Below are positions 52,474 to 61,410 of a stretch of 64,000 nt of DNA, piece after piece. Under the pieces are notes generated by a model. That model ran no database searches. It was not told the DNA's origin and worked only from the letters and a program-made list of their open reading frames with translations. Numbering within the stretch: the stretch's first letter is position 1; every line of letters begins with the position of its first letter. This DNA comes from Myxococcus terminator_A (lineage in GTDB: Bacteria > Myxococcota > Myxococcia > Myxococcales > Myxococcaceae): the NCBI GenBank assembly GCA_049194865.1, contig JBLZWL010000003.1, positions 124,001-188,000 on the forward strand, given 5' to 3'. Position numbers and translations under genes: made by a program.

Positions 52474-53145
52474 TCAAGCTCCAGGCTTCGAATAGTAGGG
52501 CTGGATAGGGCCTCCGATGAGCTGGAAACGGTAGATAAGCTCTCCTGCATGCTTGAAAATGGCCTCGGGTAGGGCGTTGGGATGATTTTCCTGAAACTGT
52601 CGCCAGGCCGCGTTCCACTCCCCTCCTCGTCCACCCACCCTGTGAATGCGATGATGAAGTTCAACGGGAATGGGTATCGTGTAGTGGTGAATCTTGACGC
52701 CCTGAGTCTCGAACCACTCTCGCAGCGCCGGCTCCTGCGGAAAGATGTGGTGCTTCTCCCAACGCCCGGCCGTGAGCTGGCGTGACGGAGGGATGACCTG
52801 GTCCGGAGCACCGTTCCAGTTGGGGAACGTCATGATGGAACCCGGAGGGAGTTTCTGCGCCCCGCCCCAATTCCTCCGAGGACCACTGCCCGGTGCCGCC
52901 GCGGCAGCGGGTGGGCGCGACGGCGGGAAGCGCGCCAACTCCACCGCTACCGGCGTGTCCTCGCAGCGATAGAAGCCACAGGTGTCGCCCAGACACAGGA
53001 GGGTTACGCACTGATCCTCTTCTGGCGTGTGACACTCCAGCTCGGCCTCGTCCCAGGCCTGCTGCACGGGGGGCTTTTCAACCGTGGAACAGCCGAGCCA
53101 GGACACCGCGACCAGCGCAAGCCATTGGGCGTGACGAATTCGCAT
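52474..53145 (-). CDS. SitA-like lipoprotein toxin with HNH-type nuclease
   Basis: 223 residues. Lipobox SWLGC (Cys19) after MRIRHAQWLALVAV. A Cys-rich N-part (CHTPEEDQC, CLGDTCGFYRC) and a Pro/Ala linker (about 75-90) lead to a C-terminal nuclease-like domain: WEKHHIFPQEPALREWFETQGVKIHHYTIPI, then VELHHRIHRVGGRGGEWNAAWRQF (His132-133, His153-154, His164-165, His168, Asn178). This is the TIGR02269/DUF2380 type, an HNH/AHH-like fold. In SitA toxins the lipoprotein is handed to kin by outer-membrane exchange and kills cells that lack the immunity protein. Motif-based; activity untested. Confidence 0.78.
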   Translation of the reverse strand: MRIRHAQWLALVAVSWLGCSTVEKPPVQQAWDEAELECHTPEEDQCVTLLCLGDTCGFYRCEDTPVAVELARFPPSRPPAAAAAPGSGPRRNWGGAQKLPPGSIMTFPNWNGAPDQVIPPSRQLTAGRWEKHHIFPQEPALREWFETQGVKIHHYTIPIPVELHHRIHRVGGRGGEWNAAWRQFQENHPNALPEAIFKHAGELIYRFQLIGGPIQPYYSKPGA

Positions 53146-53157
53146 GGGCCAAGCCCA

Positions 53158-54027
53158 TCACGTCCTCGCCATCACCGGGAAACGATTCGCGCCCTGGGGC
53201 AGCGAGAGATTGCGCACGAAGAGGTCCGCCTCCGTGTCCTCGCCGAGCACCTCCGCCCCCGGCCACCACCGGTCGGGCGTGAAGCCGAACTGGACTCTCT
53301 TCACGGGCTCTTCCACCAGTCGCGATAGATGCGGACGCAAGTCGAACCCCTCTCGCGCGAACACGTCCTCGATGTAGAGCGTGCCGTCCTCGACACCCGC
53401 GAAGACCCACGCATCCTCACTCAGCTTCCGCAGCGGACGCGCGAAGTTCGCCGCCGCGTACCAGGTCGCGACATGCCCATGCCGCCGCGCTCCGAAGCGC
53501 TCCGTCACGGGGACGCCCTCCTCCGCCAACTCCACCAATCTCGCTCGCACCGACACCTCCGCCACATCCAACACCGGCGCGGGCTCGCCTCCGGGAACCA
53601 CGTCCAGCGTCACCCCGAACAACGTCTGCTCCCGGGGCGCGAAGCCAAAGCGCGGATAGAAGTCGAGCACCTTCTTGTTCGCGAACAACAACATCGGCGC
53701 GTCACCACACGCCTCCATCGCCGCCTCCATCGCCAACCACGCCAGGCCCTGTCCCCGTCGCTCCGGCACACAACCCACCGCCCCGAGCTGATAGCCGACG
53801 ACCTCCCTCCCCTCCACCCACAGGAACATCCTCATCACCGAGGCATTCGCCACCACGCGCCCCCCGTCCATCACGCTGAACGCGCGGTAGTCGTCGGTCC
53901 ACTCGCCCCACGTGCACCAGCGGCGGAAGTCCACCGTGCGGAAGACGTGGGGCACGTACTCACAGAAGGCGGCTTGCAGCTCGGGGGCGCGGTGGTCGAT
54001 GACCACGACCTGGGGTGACTTCGACAT
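53158..54027 (-). CDS. GNAT-family N-acetyltransferase (Eis-like)
   Basis: 289 residues from ATG 54027 (ATGs at 54036 and 54042 are alternatives; none has a clear ribosome site). The acetyl-CoA motif is VGYQLGAVGCVPERRGQGLAWLAMEAAMEACG, followed by MLLFANKKVLDFYPRFGF; the C-terminal half resembles the second GNAT-like and sterol-carrier-like domains of Eis. It precedes the SitA-like gene by 12 bp on the same strand. Role unknown; Eis proteins acetylate amines such as aminoglycosides or peptides. Confidence 0.8.
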   Translation of the reverse strand: MSKSPQVVVIDHRAPELQAAFCEYVPHVFRTVDFRRWCTWGEWTDDYRAFSVMDGGRVVANASVMRMFLWVEGREVVGYQLGAVGCVPERRGQGLAWLAMEAAMEACGDAPMLLFANKKVLDFYPRFGFAPREQTLFGVTLDVVPGGEPAPVLDVAEVSVRARLVELAEEGVPVTERFGARRHGHVATWYAAANFARPLRKLSEDAWVFAGVEDGTLYIEDVFAREGFDLRPHLSRLVEEPVKRVQFGFTPDRWWPGAEVLGEDTEADLFVRNLSLPQGANRFPVMART

Positions 54028-54270
54028 GGGATGCATGAACATCACAAACGCACGCGGGTTGGGAAATTCCCGCACGGCGCCGCGTCGACCCGGGACGCAC
54101 GTGCCTTCCACGGGAACGCAGGCCGTGCTCTCTCGCGTGCGATAGGCAACACGCCCCGCGAAGCCAGACCCGCGTGCGATTTCAACCCCCGGGATTCACT
54201 GACAGGACGTCGCTGGCTCGACGACTGCACAGGGCCGTCGCGCCAACCCCCTCACACAAGGAGCCGCCAC

Positions 54271-55293
54271 ATGTGCACCGACTTCCTCGTCGTCGCCTCG
54301 GACAAGAGTGTCGTCAATGGCCGCAGCATGGAGTTCGGCGTCGACCTCGACTCGAAGCTCCTCGTCCGCGCCCCTGGTGAGAAGTTCATCTCCCCCTCCC
54401 CCAAGGGCCTCAACGGCCTGACGTGGACCGCCACCTACGGCTACGTCGGCCTCACCGCCAAGGGCGGCCTCCCCATCATGGTCGACGGGCTCAACACCGC
54501 GGGCCTGTCCACCGGCAGCCTGTGGCTGCCCGAGTCCCGCTACCCCAAGGTCACCGACAACTCCAAGGCCCTGTCGCTGGCGCAGTTCCCTGGCTGGGTG
54601 CTCGGCAGCTTCGCCACCGTCGCCGAGGTGAAGACCGCCCTCCAGGAAGGCGCGGCCCAGGTCTGGGAGAGCGACTGGCTGGCCCAGTACCTGCCCCTGC
54701 ACTTCCCCATCCACGACGCCCAGGGCAACAGCCTGGTCGTCGAGTTCCTCGACGGGGAGATGCACCTGCACGACAACCCCGTCGCCGTGCTCACCAACGC
54801 GCCCCCCTTCCCCGTCCAGCTCCAGAACCTCCGCGAGTACGTGGGCCTGTCCCCGTGGGACGCCAAGGCCGTGGACCTGGGCAGCGAGACCTTCACCCAG
54901 CCCGGCCACGGCAGCGGCCTGCGCGGCCTGCCCGGCGACCCGATGCCGCCCTCCCGCTTCGTGCGCGCCGCGTACCTCAAGCAGTTCGCCCGCCCCGTCG
55001 CCAACGCCACCGAGGCCACCACCCTCGCCTTCCACCTGCTCAACACCGTCGACATCCCGCGCGGCACGGTCCGCTCACTCGACGAGAAGTCCCTCAAGGA
55101 AGAGGACGACTACACCCAGTGGACCGTGGTCAAGGACCTCACCCACACCGTCCTCAACGTGCGCTTCTACGACGACCTGCTCATCTACTCGGTGAACCTC
55201 AAGACGCTCGACTTCAAGAACGCAGGCGGCAAGACGTTCGCCGTGCCCACCAGCCCCACGTCCATCGACATCACTTCCAAGCTGACGACCTGA
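54271..55293 (+). CDS. Choloylglycine-hydrolase-family amidase, paralogue 2
   Basis: 340 residues; aaggag precedes ATG 54271. Same family as the 40685 gene: catalytic Cys2 (MCTDFLVV), NGRSMEFGVDLDSKLLVR (Arg of the active site), VDGLNTAGLSTGSL, AVLTNAPPFPVQLQNLREYV, GLPGDPMPPSRFVRA and YTQWTVVKDLTHTVLNVRFYDD. Cleaves an amide bond of a bile-salt-, penicillin- or acyl-homoserine-lactone-like substrate. Clearly richer in G/C at third positions than the 40685 copy, so this one is the more ameliorated, ancestral copy. A textbook terminator follows at 55343-55380. Confidence 0.88.
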   Translation: MCTDFLVVASDKSVVNGRSMEFGVDLDSKLLVRAPGEKFISPSPKGLNGLTWTATYGYVGLTAKGGLPIMVDGLNTAGLSTGSLWLPESRYPKVTDNSKALSLAQFPGWVLGSFATVAEVKTALQEGAAQVWESDWLAQYLPLHFPIHDAQGNSLVVEFLDGEMHLHDNPVAVLTNAPPFPVQLQNLREYVGLSPWDAKAVDLGSETFTQPGHGSGLRGLPGDPMPPSRFVRAAYLKQFARPVANATEATTLAFHLLNTVDIPRGTVRSLDEKSLKEEDDYTQWTVVKDLTHTVLNVRFYDDLLIYSVNLKTLDFKNAGGKTFAVPTSPTSIDITSKLTT

Positions 55294-55342
55294 GCCCCAT
55301 CGACTCCGGACGTGGCCCGGGGTTCGAGTGAACCCTCACGGC

Positions 55343-55380
55343 ATACCCGCCCCTTGAATTCCTCGGGGGCGGGTATTTTC
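55343..55380 (+). terminator. Intrinsic terminator of the 54271 gene
   Basis: ATACCCGCCCC (55343-55353) pairs perfectly with GGGGCGGGTAT (55366-55376), 12-base loop, followed by TTTTC. A small GGGTTC-GAGT-GAACCC hairpin lies at 55320-55335. Confidence 0.8.
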
Positions 55381-55476
55381 GTGTCGGGATTGAATGTGCA
55401 ACTGGTGTACACGTCCCAGCCGCCACACCGCCGGGCTGCTCCCGCGCGGCCTCATTCCAATTCAGGAGCACACCTC

Positions 55477-56211
55477 ATGAAGCGCCTCATCCAGGGACTC
55501 TCCCTGACGTCCTTGTGTCTCTCGCTGGCGGCCTGCGGTGCCAACAAGTTCTACACGCTGCCCGTCGACTCGAATGACGCCTCGACGACCAAGACGTCCA
55601 TTGGGGTCTGCGCCCTGGAGAGCGGGCTCGAGTCGCAGGCCCTGGACAACACGGCCATCGCCGTCACCTACGACGCGGCCTCCACGATGTACTACCGGTA
55701 CAACGGCAAGGACGCGTACACCTTCCAGGTCTCCGTGGACGACAAGCAGGTTCCTCCGGCGGAGCTGGAGGCGAAGCTCGCCACCGTGCGCAAGAAGGGC
55801 GAGGAGCTGTACCTCTGCGCCCAGGACCGCATCAACCCGCGCTTCGTCGCCGTCGCTCCCGAGCCGGCTCGGACGAACGTCACCATCAACGTGAACACTC
55901 CGGGCGCGAGCTCGCGGGACACCGTGTCCGCGGGCGCGTCGGTGTCGACGAACACGGCCTCGGCCTCGACGACGTCCTCTGCCGCCTCGGTGGACCTGGG
56001 CGATGGCACCTGCGCCCGCGCCGTGGACTGCTATGCGCGGCTGGCCAAGACGGTCTGCGAGGGCGCGCAGGACTGCAGCTTCAAGGTGGAGATTTCGGGC
56101 AACGACGAGACGAGCTGCCGTGATGCGCTGCTCCGCGTCCCGGACCTGCTCCAGCCGTTCAAGATGATTCGCCCCAACCTCTCCGCGCCGGCCGTCTGCC
56201 GCGCCGAGTAG
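55477..56211 (+). CDS. Lipoprotein, unknown
   Basis: 244 residues; aggag precedes ATG 55477. Lipoprotein signal MKRLIQGLSLTSLCLSLAAC (Cys20). The middle (about 95-145) has an alpha-helical AELEAKLATVRKKGEELYLCAQDRINPRF block and a Ser/Thr/Ala-rich linker. The C-terminus contains paired Cys (CARAVDCYARLAKTVCEGAQDCSFKVEIS, CRDALL), probably disulfides. No recognised family. Confidence 0.7.
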   Translation: MKRLIQGLSLTSLCLSLAACGANKFYTLPVDSNDASTTKTSIGVCALESGLESQALDNTAIAVTYDAASTMYYRYNGKDAYTFQVSVDDKQVPPAELEAKLATVRKKGEELYLCAQDRINPRFVAVAPEPARTNVTINVNTPGASSRDTVSAGASVSTNTASASTTSSAASVDLGDGTCARAVDCYARLAKTVCEGAQDCSFKVEISGNDETSCRDALLRVPDLLQPFKMIRPNLSAPAVCRAE

Positions 56212-56269
56212 TCCTCCCCATGCAACCCGCCTCCGGCGTTGTGCCGGAGCGTGGGCGTTGGAAGGACTT

Positions 56270-56301
56270 CCGCCGGAGCCCTGTGTCCAGGGCTCCGGCG
56301 G
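56270..56301. terminator. Bidirectional terminator hairpin
   Basis: CCGCCGGAGCCCT pairs perfectly with AGGGCTCCGGCGG (13 bp, 6-base loop) between convergent genes. A second stem CTCCGGC/GCCGGAG sits at 56231-56249. Confidence 0.65.
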
Positions 56302-56328
56302 TGTACCCGCGACACAGGCTTCGCGCGC

Positions 56329-57309
56329 TCAGTTGATGCGCAGGGCCAGCTTGCCCAGGTGGTGCTTGCCCACGGCCTCGTGCGCGCCTCGGACGTCATC
56401 CAGGCGGTAGACCTTCGAGACCTCGACGTGGAAGGGACCAGACTCGATGAGGCTGTTGAGGCGGCCGAGCACCTTGGGGTTCGCCTCGCCGTTGTAGGCG
56501 GTCGCCTTGACGCCCTCGGGGCCCTTGGGCGCGGGCTCGACGCCGTTGGGGTAGGCGATGTGGCCGCCCTTCTTCAAGACGCCCTTGAGCAGCTCGTTCA
56601 CCTTGTCTCCGCCCACGAGCACCAGCGCCGCGTCGAGGCCGTCCGGAGCGAAGTCCCGCACCGCCTTCGCGACGTCGTCGGAGCGGCCGTCCACGGCCTT
56701 GTCCGCGCCCAGCTTCTTCATCAACTCCACGCCGTCCGCGCCGGAAGCCACCGCGAGCACCTTGGCGCCGAGCCGCTTGGCCAGCTGCACCGCGAGGTGA
56801 CCCACGCCGCCGCTCGCGCCGTACACCAGCAGCGTGGTGCCCTGGCCGACCTTGAGGGTGTCTTCGACGCCTTGGAGGGCCGTGATTCCATCCGCCGCCA
56901 GCACGCCCGCCTGCTCCGCGCTCAGTCCCTTGGGTACGGGCGCGGTGTCCAGGGCCCTCACCGCGGTGTATTCCGCGTAGAAGCCTCCCTTCTCGTTCAG
57001 GAAGCCGAAGGCGTAGACCTTGTCGCCGACCTTGAGGTTCTTGACGCCTTCGCCCAGCGCGACGACGGTGCCTGCGCCATCCGTGCCGAGCACGTAGGGG
57101 AAGGACGCCTTGCTACCCGGCTTGTAGCCTTCCATCTCGCCCGCGCGCTCGGCGGGGTCCCACTGGCCGATGCCGGCGGTCTCTACCTGGATGAGCACCT
57201 CGCCGGGGCCTACCTGGGGGACGGGGACGGTCTTGGTGGCGAGAACTTCCGGTCCGCCGAAGCGGTCGATGGCGGCGGCCTTCATCTGAGAGGGAACGGA
57301 GGTCTTCAT
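56329..57309 (-). CDS. Zinc-free alcohol dehydrogenase / quinone oxidoreductase
   Basis: 326 residues. MDR-superfamily: N-terminal GroES-like half (IDRFGGPEVLATKTVPVPQVGPGEVLIQVETAGIGQWDPAER), then GYGASGGVGHLAVQLAKRLGAKVLAVAS with the NADPH-binding AxxGGVG-type motif. No catalytic zinc Cys/His residues are visible at the usual positions, so it is a quinone-oxidoreductase/zeta-crystallin-type enzyme. Cytosolic NADPH-dependent reductase; substrate unknown. Confidence 0.87.
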   Translation of the reverse strand: MKTSVPSQMKAAAIDRFGGPEVLATKTVPVPQVGPGEVLIQVETAGIGQWDPAERAGEMEGYKPGSKASFPYVLGTDGAGTVVALGEGVKNLKVGDKVYAFGFLNEKGGFYAEYTAVRALDTAPVPKGLSAEQAGVLAADGITALQGVEDTLKVGQGTTLLVYGASGGVGHLAVQLAKRLGAKVLAVASGADGVELMKKLGADKAVDGRSDDVAKAVRDFAPDGLDAALVLVGGDKVNELLKGVLKKGGHIAYPNGVEPAPKGPEGVKATAYNGEANPKVLGRLNSLIESGPFHVEVSKVYRLDDVRGAHEAVGKHHLGKLALRIN

Positions 57310-57508
57310 GGAAGTGGCTCCTCGCGGGCAGAGGCCCCGCGACGGATAGGGTTCCTCCGCAGGCTGGTCATGGGTGGGAGGAATTGCAGAAGGAGCGACG
57401 AAGCCCCGAGCCAGGGCATGCCCTCATGCCCGCCGCCCAGGCACGGGAGGCCAGCAGACTGGCGTACAGTCGCGCGGCGGATATTCCCTGAAGACTCCGG
57501 AGGCGGAG

Positions 57509-57979
57509 ATGTCGTCGCGACTGAAGCTGCGCTCGCTGCTCGTGGGTGGTGTCCTGTTGCTGTCCTCCACCGCCGGGAGCGCGAGCGCTCCGAGCGTGTC
57601 ACTGGGAGGAATCGAGCTGCGCGTCTTCGACCGGCAGAAGGGCTCCATTGTCACGGTGGAGGAGGCCTCGGACCCGTATGGGATGAACGTGGACGCGATG
57701 CTGCTGGTGAAGGTGCAGGGCCAGTACGAAGGGGACAAACCGCTGAAGCTGAAGCTCGTGGTGAGCGCGCCGAAGGAGGAGTCGGAGGCGGGCTCGCGGC
57801 GCGCATGGAAGGTGACGCAGACGCGGGAGCTGCATGTGCTGGCGGAGAGCGGCGTGACGATGGTGCCCTTCCTGATGCCCTACGAGTGCTCGTCCACCGT
57901 GAAGGTGGTCGCCACGCTGTCGGGCCCGGGCATCAATGGGAGCAAGAAGCTGGACACCGCGTTTCCGTGCGCGGAGTGA
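57509..57979 (+). CDS. Exported small protein, unknown
   Basis: 156 residues; ggagg precedes ATG 57509. Sec signal MSSRLKLRSLLVGGVLLLSSTAGSASA. The mature domain is beta-rich: VSLGGIELRVFDRQKGSIVTVEEASDPYGMNVDAMLLVKVQGQYEGDKPLKLKLVVSAP, with a final Cys pair (YECSSTVKV, FPCAE). Looks like a periplasmic immunoglobulin-like or lipid-binding domain; no family recognised. Confidence 0.7.
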   Translation: MSSRLKLRSLLVGGVLLLSSTAGSASAPSVSLGGIELRVFDRQKGSIVTVEEASDPYGMNVDAMLLVKVQGQYEGDKPLKLKLVVSAPKEESEAGSRRAWKVTQTRELHVLAESGVTMVPFLMPYECSSTVKVVATLSGPGINGSKKLDTAFPCAE

Positions 57980-57985
57980 GACGGG

Positions 57986-58795
57986 TCACCAGTTGAGCGC
58001 TTCGGGGGCATTCGAGAAGGGCAGCAGCAGATCTCCGATGAGCGCGTGTTGACGCTTCATCTCGAACCAGACCGAGGGATGCTGACGCGCTCGCACCTGC
58101 CCTGCCAGCATGTCGAGCTGCGCCTTCGGCATGCCCTGTGACTTCTCGTGGACGTACACCTTGAGGTGATTGAGGTAGTCCACGTAGGCGGAGCGCCGCG
58201 CGCTGGGCAGGATGTCGCGCAGATTCAATCGGAGCTCGCGAATCGTGTACTCGGCGCGAGCATGTTCGACTGTCCCCGGCCTGGCGCGTGGAAGGAACCA
58301 GAAGGTGTCACGCAGGTCGAGGGACAGAAACTCGGTCGGGTCCTCGAGGCGAGGGTCGATGAACACGGGCTTGCCCACGATGGGTGGTACGACGGGCGCT
58401 CTCCGGGCTCGCTGCACGCTGGTGAGGCGCCCCGTGTCCTCGGCGAAGACCGCGAAGTGGTCGTTCTTGTGCAGGTTGCAGATGCCGCACGCGTAGAGGT
58501 AGTTCATCCACGCGAAGACCACTTCGGGGTAGAGCGACTTCGGACGGATGTGCTCCACCTCGTCCGCGCAGGAGTCTTCGCAATAGGCGCAGCGCCGCGC
58601 GCCTGAACACATCCGCGTCAGCGTGGCTTTGACGTCATCGAAGACGGGATTGCCGAGCTTGTTCGCCGAGGAAAAGCTCTTCTTGGCCCTCGCCACTCGC
58701 TCCGCATAGTCCGGCAGCGAATCGACTGTCCGCTGATGGTCCGCGAGGCCCGTGAGCGCGGCGGCCGACAACGGGCTGTCCGGCAGCCGGATCAC
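57986..58795 (-). CDS. PtuB-like HNH endonuclease (Septu)
   Basis: 269 residues with a GTG start (58795) overlapping the stop of the ATPase gene by 4 bases. TIGR02646-like HNH centre: CAYCEDSCADEVEHIRPKS (Cys69, Cys72, His82), LYACGICN (Cys103, Cys106, Asn107), LHKNDHF. In Septu, PtuB is the nuclease effector that works with the PtuA ATPase to stop phage infection. The adjacent ATPase and overlap support the pair. Role in defence is by homology. Confidence 0.85.
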   Translation of the reverse strand: MIRLPDSPLSAAALTGLADHQRTVDSLPDYAERVARAKKSFSSANKLGNPVFDDVKATLTRMCSGARRCAYCEDSCADEVEHIRPKSLYPEVVFAWMNYLYACGICNLHKNDHFAVFAEDTGRLTSVQRARRAPVVPPIVGKPVFIDPRLEDPTEFLSLDLRDTFWFLPRARPGTVEHARAEYTIRELRLNLRDILPSARRSAYVDYLNHLKVYVHEKSQGMPKAQLDMLAGQVRARQHPSVWFEMKRQHALIGDLLLPFSNAPEALNW

Positions 58796-60099
58796 TTGAG
58801 CAGGTCCTTCACTTCGGGAACGGGCAGCGCACTCGCGGACGTGGGCGTCCGTGAGCGCAGCGTCTGCTGCTCCGTGCGCTCTTCGTCGTTGAGCCCTTCG
58901 ACCAGTTCCTTCTGGTTGAGCACGGCGAGGCGTTCGAGCTGTTCGAGCGCCTCCGGCGAACGCGTGGAGATGTCTCCGAAGACGCCCGTTCCGTAGGCGT
59001 CCAGCACGTTCCCGTAGAGGAGCCGGTCCCTCGCGAGGCCGGTGACCATGCCACCCGACTCGTCGCTTCCCGGCTGTGGGAGCCGGAAGATGCTTCCCAC
59101 TGTCGCGGCCTGACAGATGAGCGGGCTGTGTGTGGTGACGATGAATTGGATGAGCGGGAAGTGCTTACGGAACCAGTGGCCCACACGGCGCTGCCAGGTA
59201 GGGTGCAGGTGCACGTCGATTTCGTCGATGAGGACCACGCCCGGAACCTGCACGGTCGTCGCATCCTGCGGTGCGAAGAGATGCCCGGCACCGTACGTCT
59301 TCGCGAGCTGGCGGATGAGCTCGAACGTCATGCTCAAGATGGAGCGATATCCGTCGCTCAGGTTCTCGACGGGGACCTCGCAGCCATTGCCGTCGACGAA
59401 GCGTACTCCGTTCGAGGAGATCGACTCCAAACGGGCTTCATTCGGCAGAAAGTCAGGTTGGTTGATGAACTGCTTCAGCGGCTCCAACAGCGCACCTTCG
59501 GGTCCGCCTTCCAGTCGCTTGAACTCAAGCAACTTCAGCCATTCGAGACACTCCGTCAGAGCGACGGACTCACCAAAAACAGACAAGTGGCGAGCGAGCT
59601 TCGGGTTGGAAGAGAAAAGCTTCTCCTGGTCTTTGTCACCACCCGTAAAACGTCGAAACGGACCGTATGAGGCAGAGAACCAACCGGAACCTTCTTTCCA
59701 AGAGCCCTCTCCAAAAACGGGCTCACCGAGTTGCAAGAGTTGGACCGCGTCGTCTTCGTCCAGCAGCCGATGAAAGGCCAAGAGAACTGTATCATCCATT
59801 ATTGGAGAATGATGACTGCCTCCAATAACCTGGTCCCATCTCAAGTCTCTGTCCCGGGCTACCAGAATCGAGCCATTCAGTGTTCGCGCGCTGAGCCACT
59901 CGTCCCAGTTTTGGCGCAATGCCCTCGCCTCATGAGGTCCCACCATGGCGAGCGCGATGGCCCGAAGGACGGAACTCTTGCCCGCGCCGTTGTCCCCGAG
60001 AATGACGTGCCAGCCCGCCAGGGAGGGCTCCGCAGGTGGCTCCCACTCCAGTTCGGTGATGGAGCGGATGTTCTCGAGGGAGACTTTCTTCAGGTACAT
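58792..60099 (-). CDS. PtuA-like AAA ATPase (Septu)
   Basis: 435 residues from ATG 60099 (a GTG at 60150 also possible). N-terminal MYLKKVSLENIRSITEL, Walker A GDNGAGKS (35-42), a central helical region, signature LSDGYRS, Walker B VVLIDEIDVHLHP with the catalytic Glu, and TTHSP (switch His). This is the AAA_15/AAA_21 class that includes PtuA and OLD-like ATPases. It senses infection and licenses the HNH partner downstream. Order ATPase-nuclease and overlap match Septu; no reverse transcriptase is present, so not a retron. Confidence 0.85.
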   Translation of the reverse strand: MYLKKVSLENIRSITELEWEPPAEPSLAGWHVILGDNGAGKSSVLRAIALAMVGPHEARALRQNWDEWLSARTLNGSILVARDRDLRWDQVIGGSHHSPIMDDTVLLAFHRLLDEDDAVQLLQLGEPVFGEGSWKEGSGWFSASYGPFRRFTGGDKDQEKLFSSNPKLARHLSVFGESVALTECLEWLKLLEFKRLEGGPEGALLEPLKQFINQPDFLPNEARLESISSNGVRFVDGNGCEVPVENLSDGYRSILSMTFELIRQLAKTYGAGHLFAPQDATTVQVPGVVLIDEIDVHLHPTWQRRVGHWFRKHFPLIQFIVTTHSPLICQAATVGSIFRLPQPGSDESGGMVTGLARDRLLYGNVLDAYGTGVFGDISTRSPEALEQLERLAVLNQKELVEGLNDEERTEQQTLRSRTPTSASALPVPEVKDLLK

Positions 60100-60324
60100 G
60101 GCGCGCAGCACGCCCGAAACGACGCAGAGGGTCAACCGCCTCGTGGCCACATTGTGAAGCCACCTGGAGTCTCCCCCTCGACACGCCGAACTCCGTCACC
60201 AAGCCCCCGCCAGATTTCACCCCCGCCCTCTGCACGCTCGCTCCCTCCGAGGTCGGTTTCCGCGCCACAGCCCAGACAACCCCTCGGATTGCGGCGTGTC
60301 AGACCGAACCGGTAGTTTGCACGC

Positions 60325-61410
60325 ATGCCGGACATCCGACTGCCCGCCGAAGCGAAGTACAAGACCGAGCTGGAAGCCCTCGCCGCCCATGACGACAAGC
60401 CCCGGCCTCCCGGTTGGGCGCTGTCGCCGCGCGCCGTGGAGATGTACATCCTCGGCGCCTCCAAGCCCGTGGGCGGCGTGACGATTACGCCCAAGTATGT
60501 CGGCGACAAGGGACTCATCCAGGTCTGCATCGCCACCCTCGCCTCGGACCGCGCGCTGATGCTCGTCGGAGAGCCCGGCACCGCGAAGAGCTGGCTCTCC
60601 GAACACCTGTCCGCCGCCGTCAGCGGCACCTCCGCCCTCATCGTCCAGGGCACCGCCGGCACCAGCGAGGACCACCTCAAGTACTCGTGGAACTACGCGC
60701 TGCTGCTCGCGCAGGGCCCCACACCCGAAGCCCTGGTCCCCTCCCCCGTCCTGCGCGCCATGCGCACCGGCAAGTTCGCCCGCTTCGAGGAGGTTACCCG
60801 CACGTCCCCGGAGATTCAGGACGCGCTCATCTCCATCCTCTCCGAGAAGCAGGTCTCCATCCCGGAGCTGGGTGAGGTGGTCAGCGCCCAGCGCGGCTTC
60901 AACCTCATCGCCACCGCGAACACACGAGACCGAGGCGTCAATGAGATGAGCGCCGCCCTCAAGCGCCGCTTCAACTTCGTCACCGTCCCCGTCGTCGAGG
61001 ACCTGGAACAGGAAATCCAGATCGTCACGAAGCGCGAGGCGGAGCTGCGCAATGACTACCAGGTCGGCGTGCCCCCACCGGAGGAGCTGTCTCGAATCCT
61101 GCTGACGCTCTTCCAGGAGCTGCGCAAGGGCGTCACGAAGGACGGCAAGACGAAGGTCCGCACCCCGGGCGCCGTGCTGTCCACCGCGGAGGCCATCAGC
61201 GTGCTGTTCAACAGCTCCATCCTCGCGGAGCAGTTCGGCGACGGGAAGGTCACCCCCCACGAGCTGGCCGCCTCGCTGGTGGGCGCCGTGGTGAAGGAGC
61301 AGGAGGACGACGTGAAGGCCCTGCGCGAGTACATGGAGACCGTCGCCAAGGGCCGCACCGGCGCGTGGAAGGACCTCTACTCCGCCAGCAAGAAGCTCCT
61401 GAGGGGCTGA
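60325..61410 (+). CDS. MoxR-type AAA+ ATPase
   Basis: 361 residues. AAA+ motifs: Walker A GEPGTAKS (82-89), KFARFEEVTRTSPEIQDALISILSEKQ as Walker B/sensor region, LIATANTRDRGVNEMSAALKRRF (sensor 1 and arginine finger). MoxR ATPases remodel protein complexes, often with a VWA-domain partner. It overlaps the DUF5682 gene (TGATG, one base) and is divergent from the Septu pair. First gene of a module that continues with DUF5682 and a VWA-type protein, running off the window. Confidence 0.9.
   Translation: MPDIRLPAEAKYKTELEALAAHDDKPRPPGWALSPRAVEMYILGASKPVGGVTITPKYVGDKGLIQVCIATLASDRALMLVGEPGTAKSWLSEHLSAAVSGTSALIVQGTAGTSEDHLKYSWNYALLLAQGPTPEALVPSPVLRAMRTGKFARFEEVTRTSPEIQDALISILSEKQVSIPELGEVVSAQRGFNLIATANTRDRGVNEMSAALKRRFNFVTVPVVEDLEQEIQIVTKREAELRNDYQVGVPPPEELSRILLTLFQELRKGVTKDGKTKVRTPGAVLSTAEAISVLFNSSILAEQFGDGKVTPHELAASLVGAVVKEQEDDVKALREYMETVAKGRTGAWKDLYSASKKLLRG

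Noticed and set aside
55320..55335. tRNA T-arm-like GGGTTC-GAGT-GAACCC
   Set aside because: Loop has only 4 bases and no acceptor or anticodon arms follow; it is a small hairpin before the terminator.
58792..60324. Retron-associated PtuAB
   Set aside because: No reverse transcriptase gene or msr/msd-like RNA within the visible neighbourhood.
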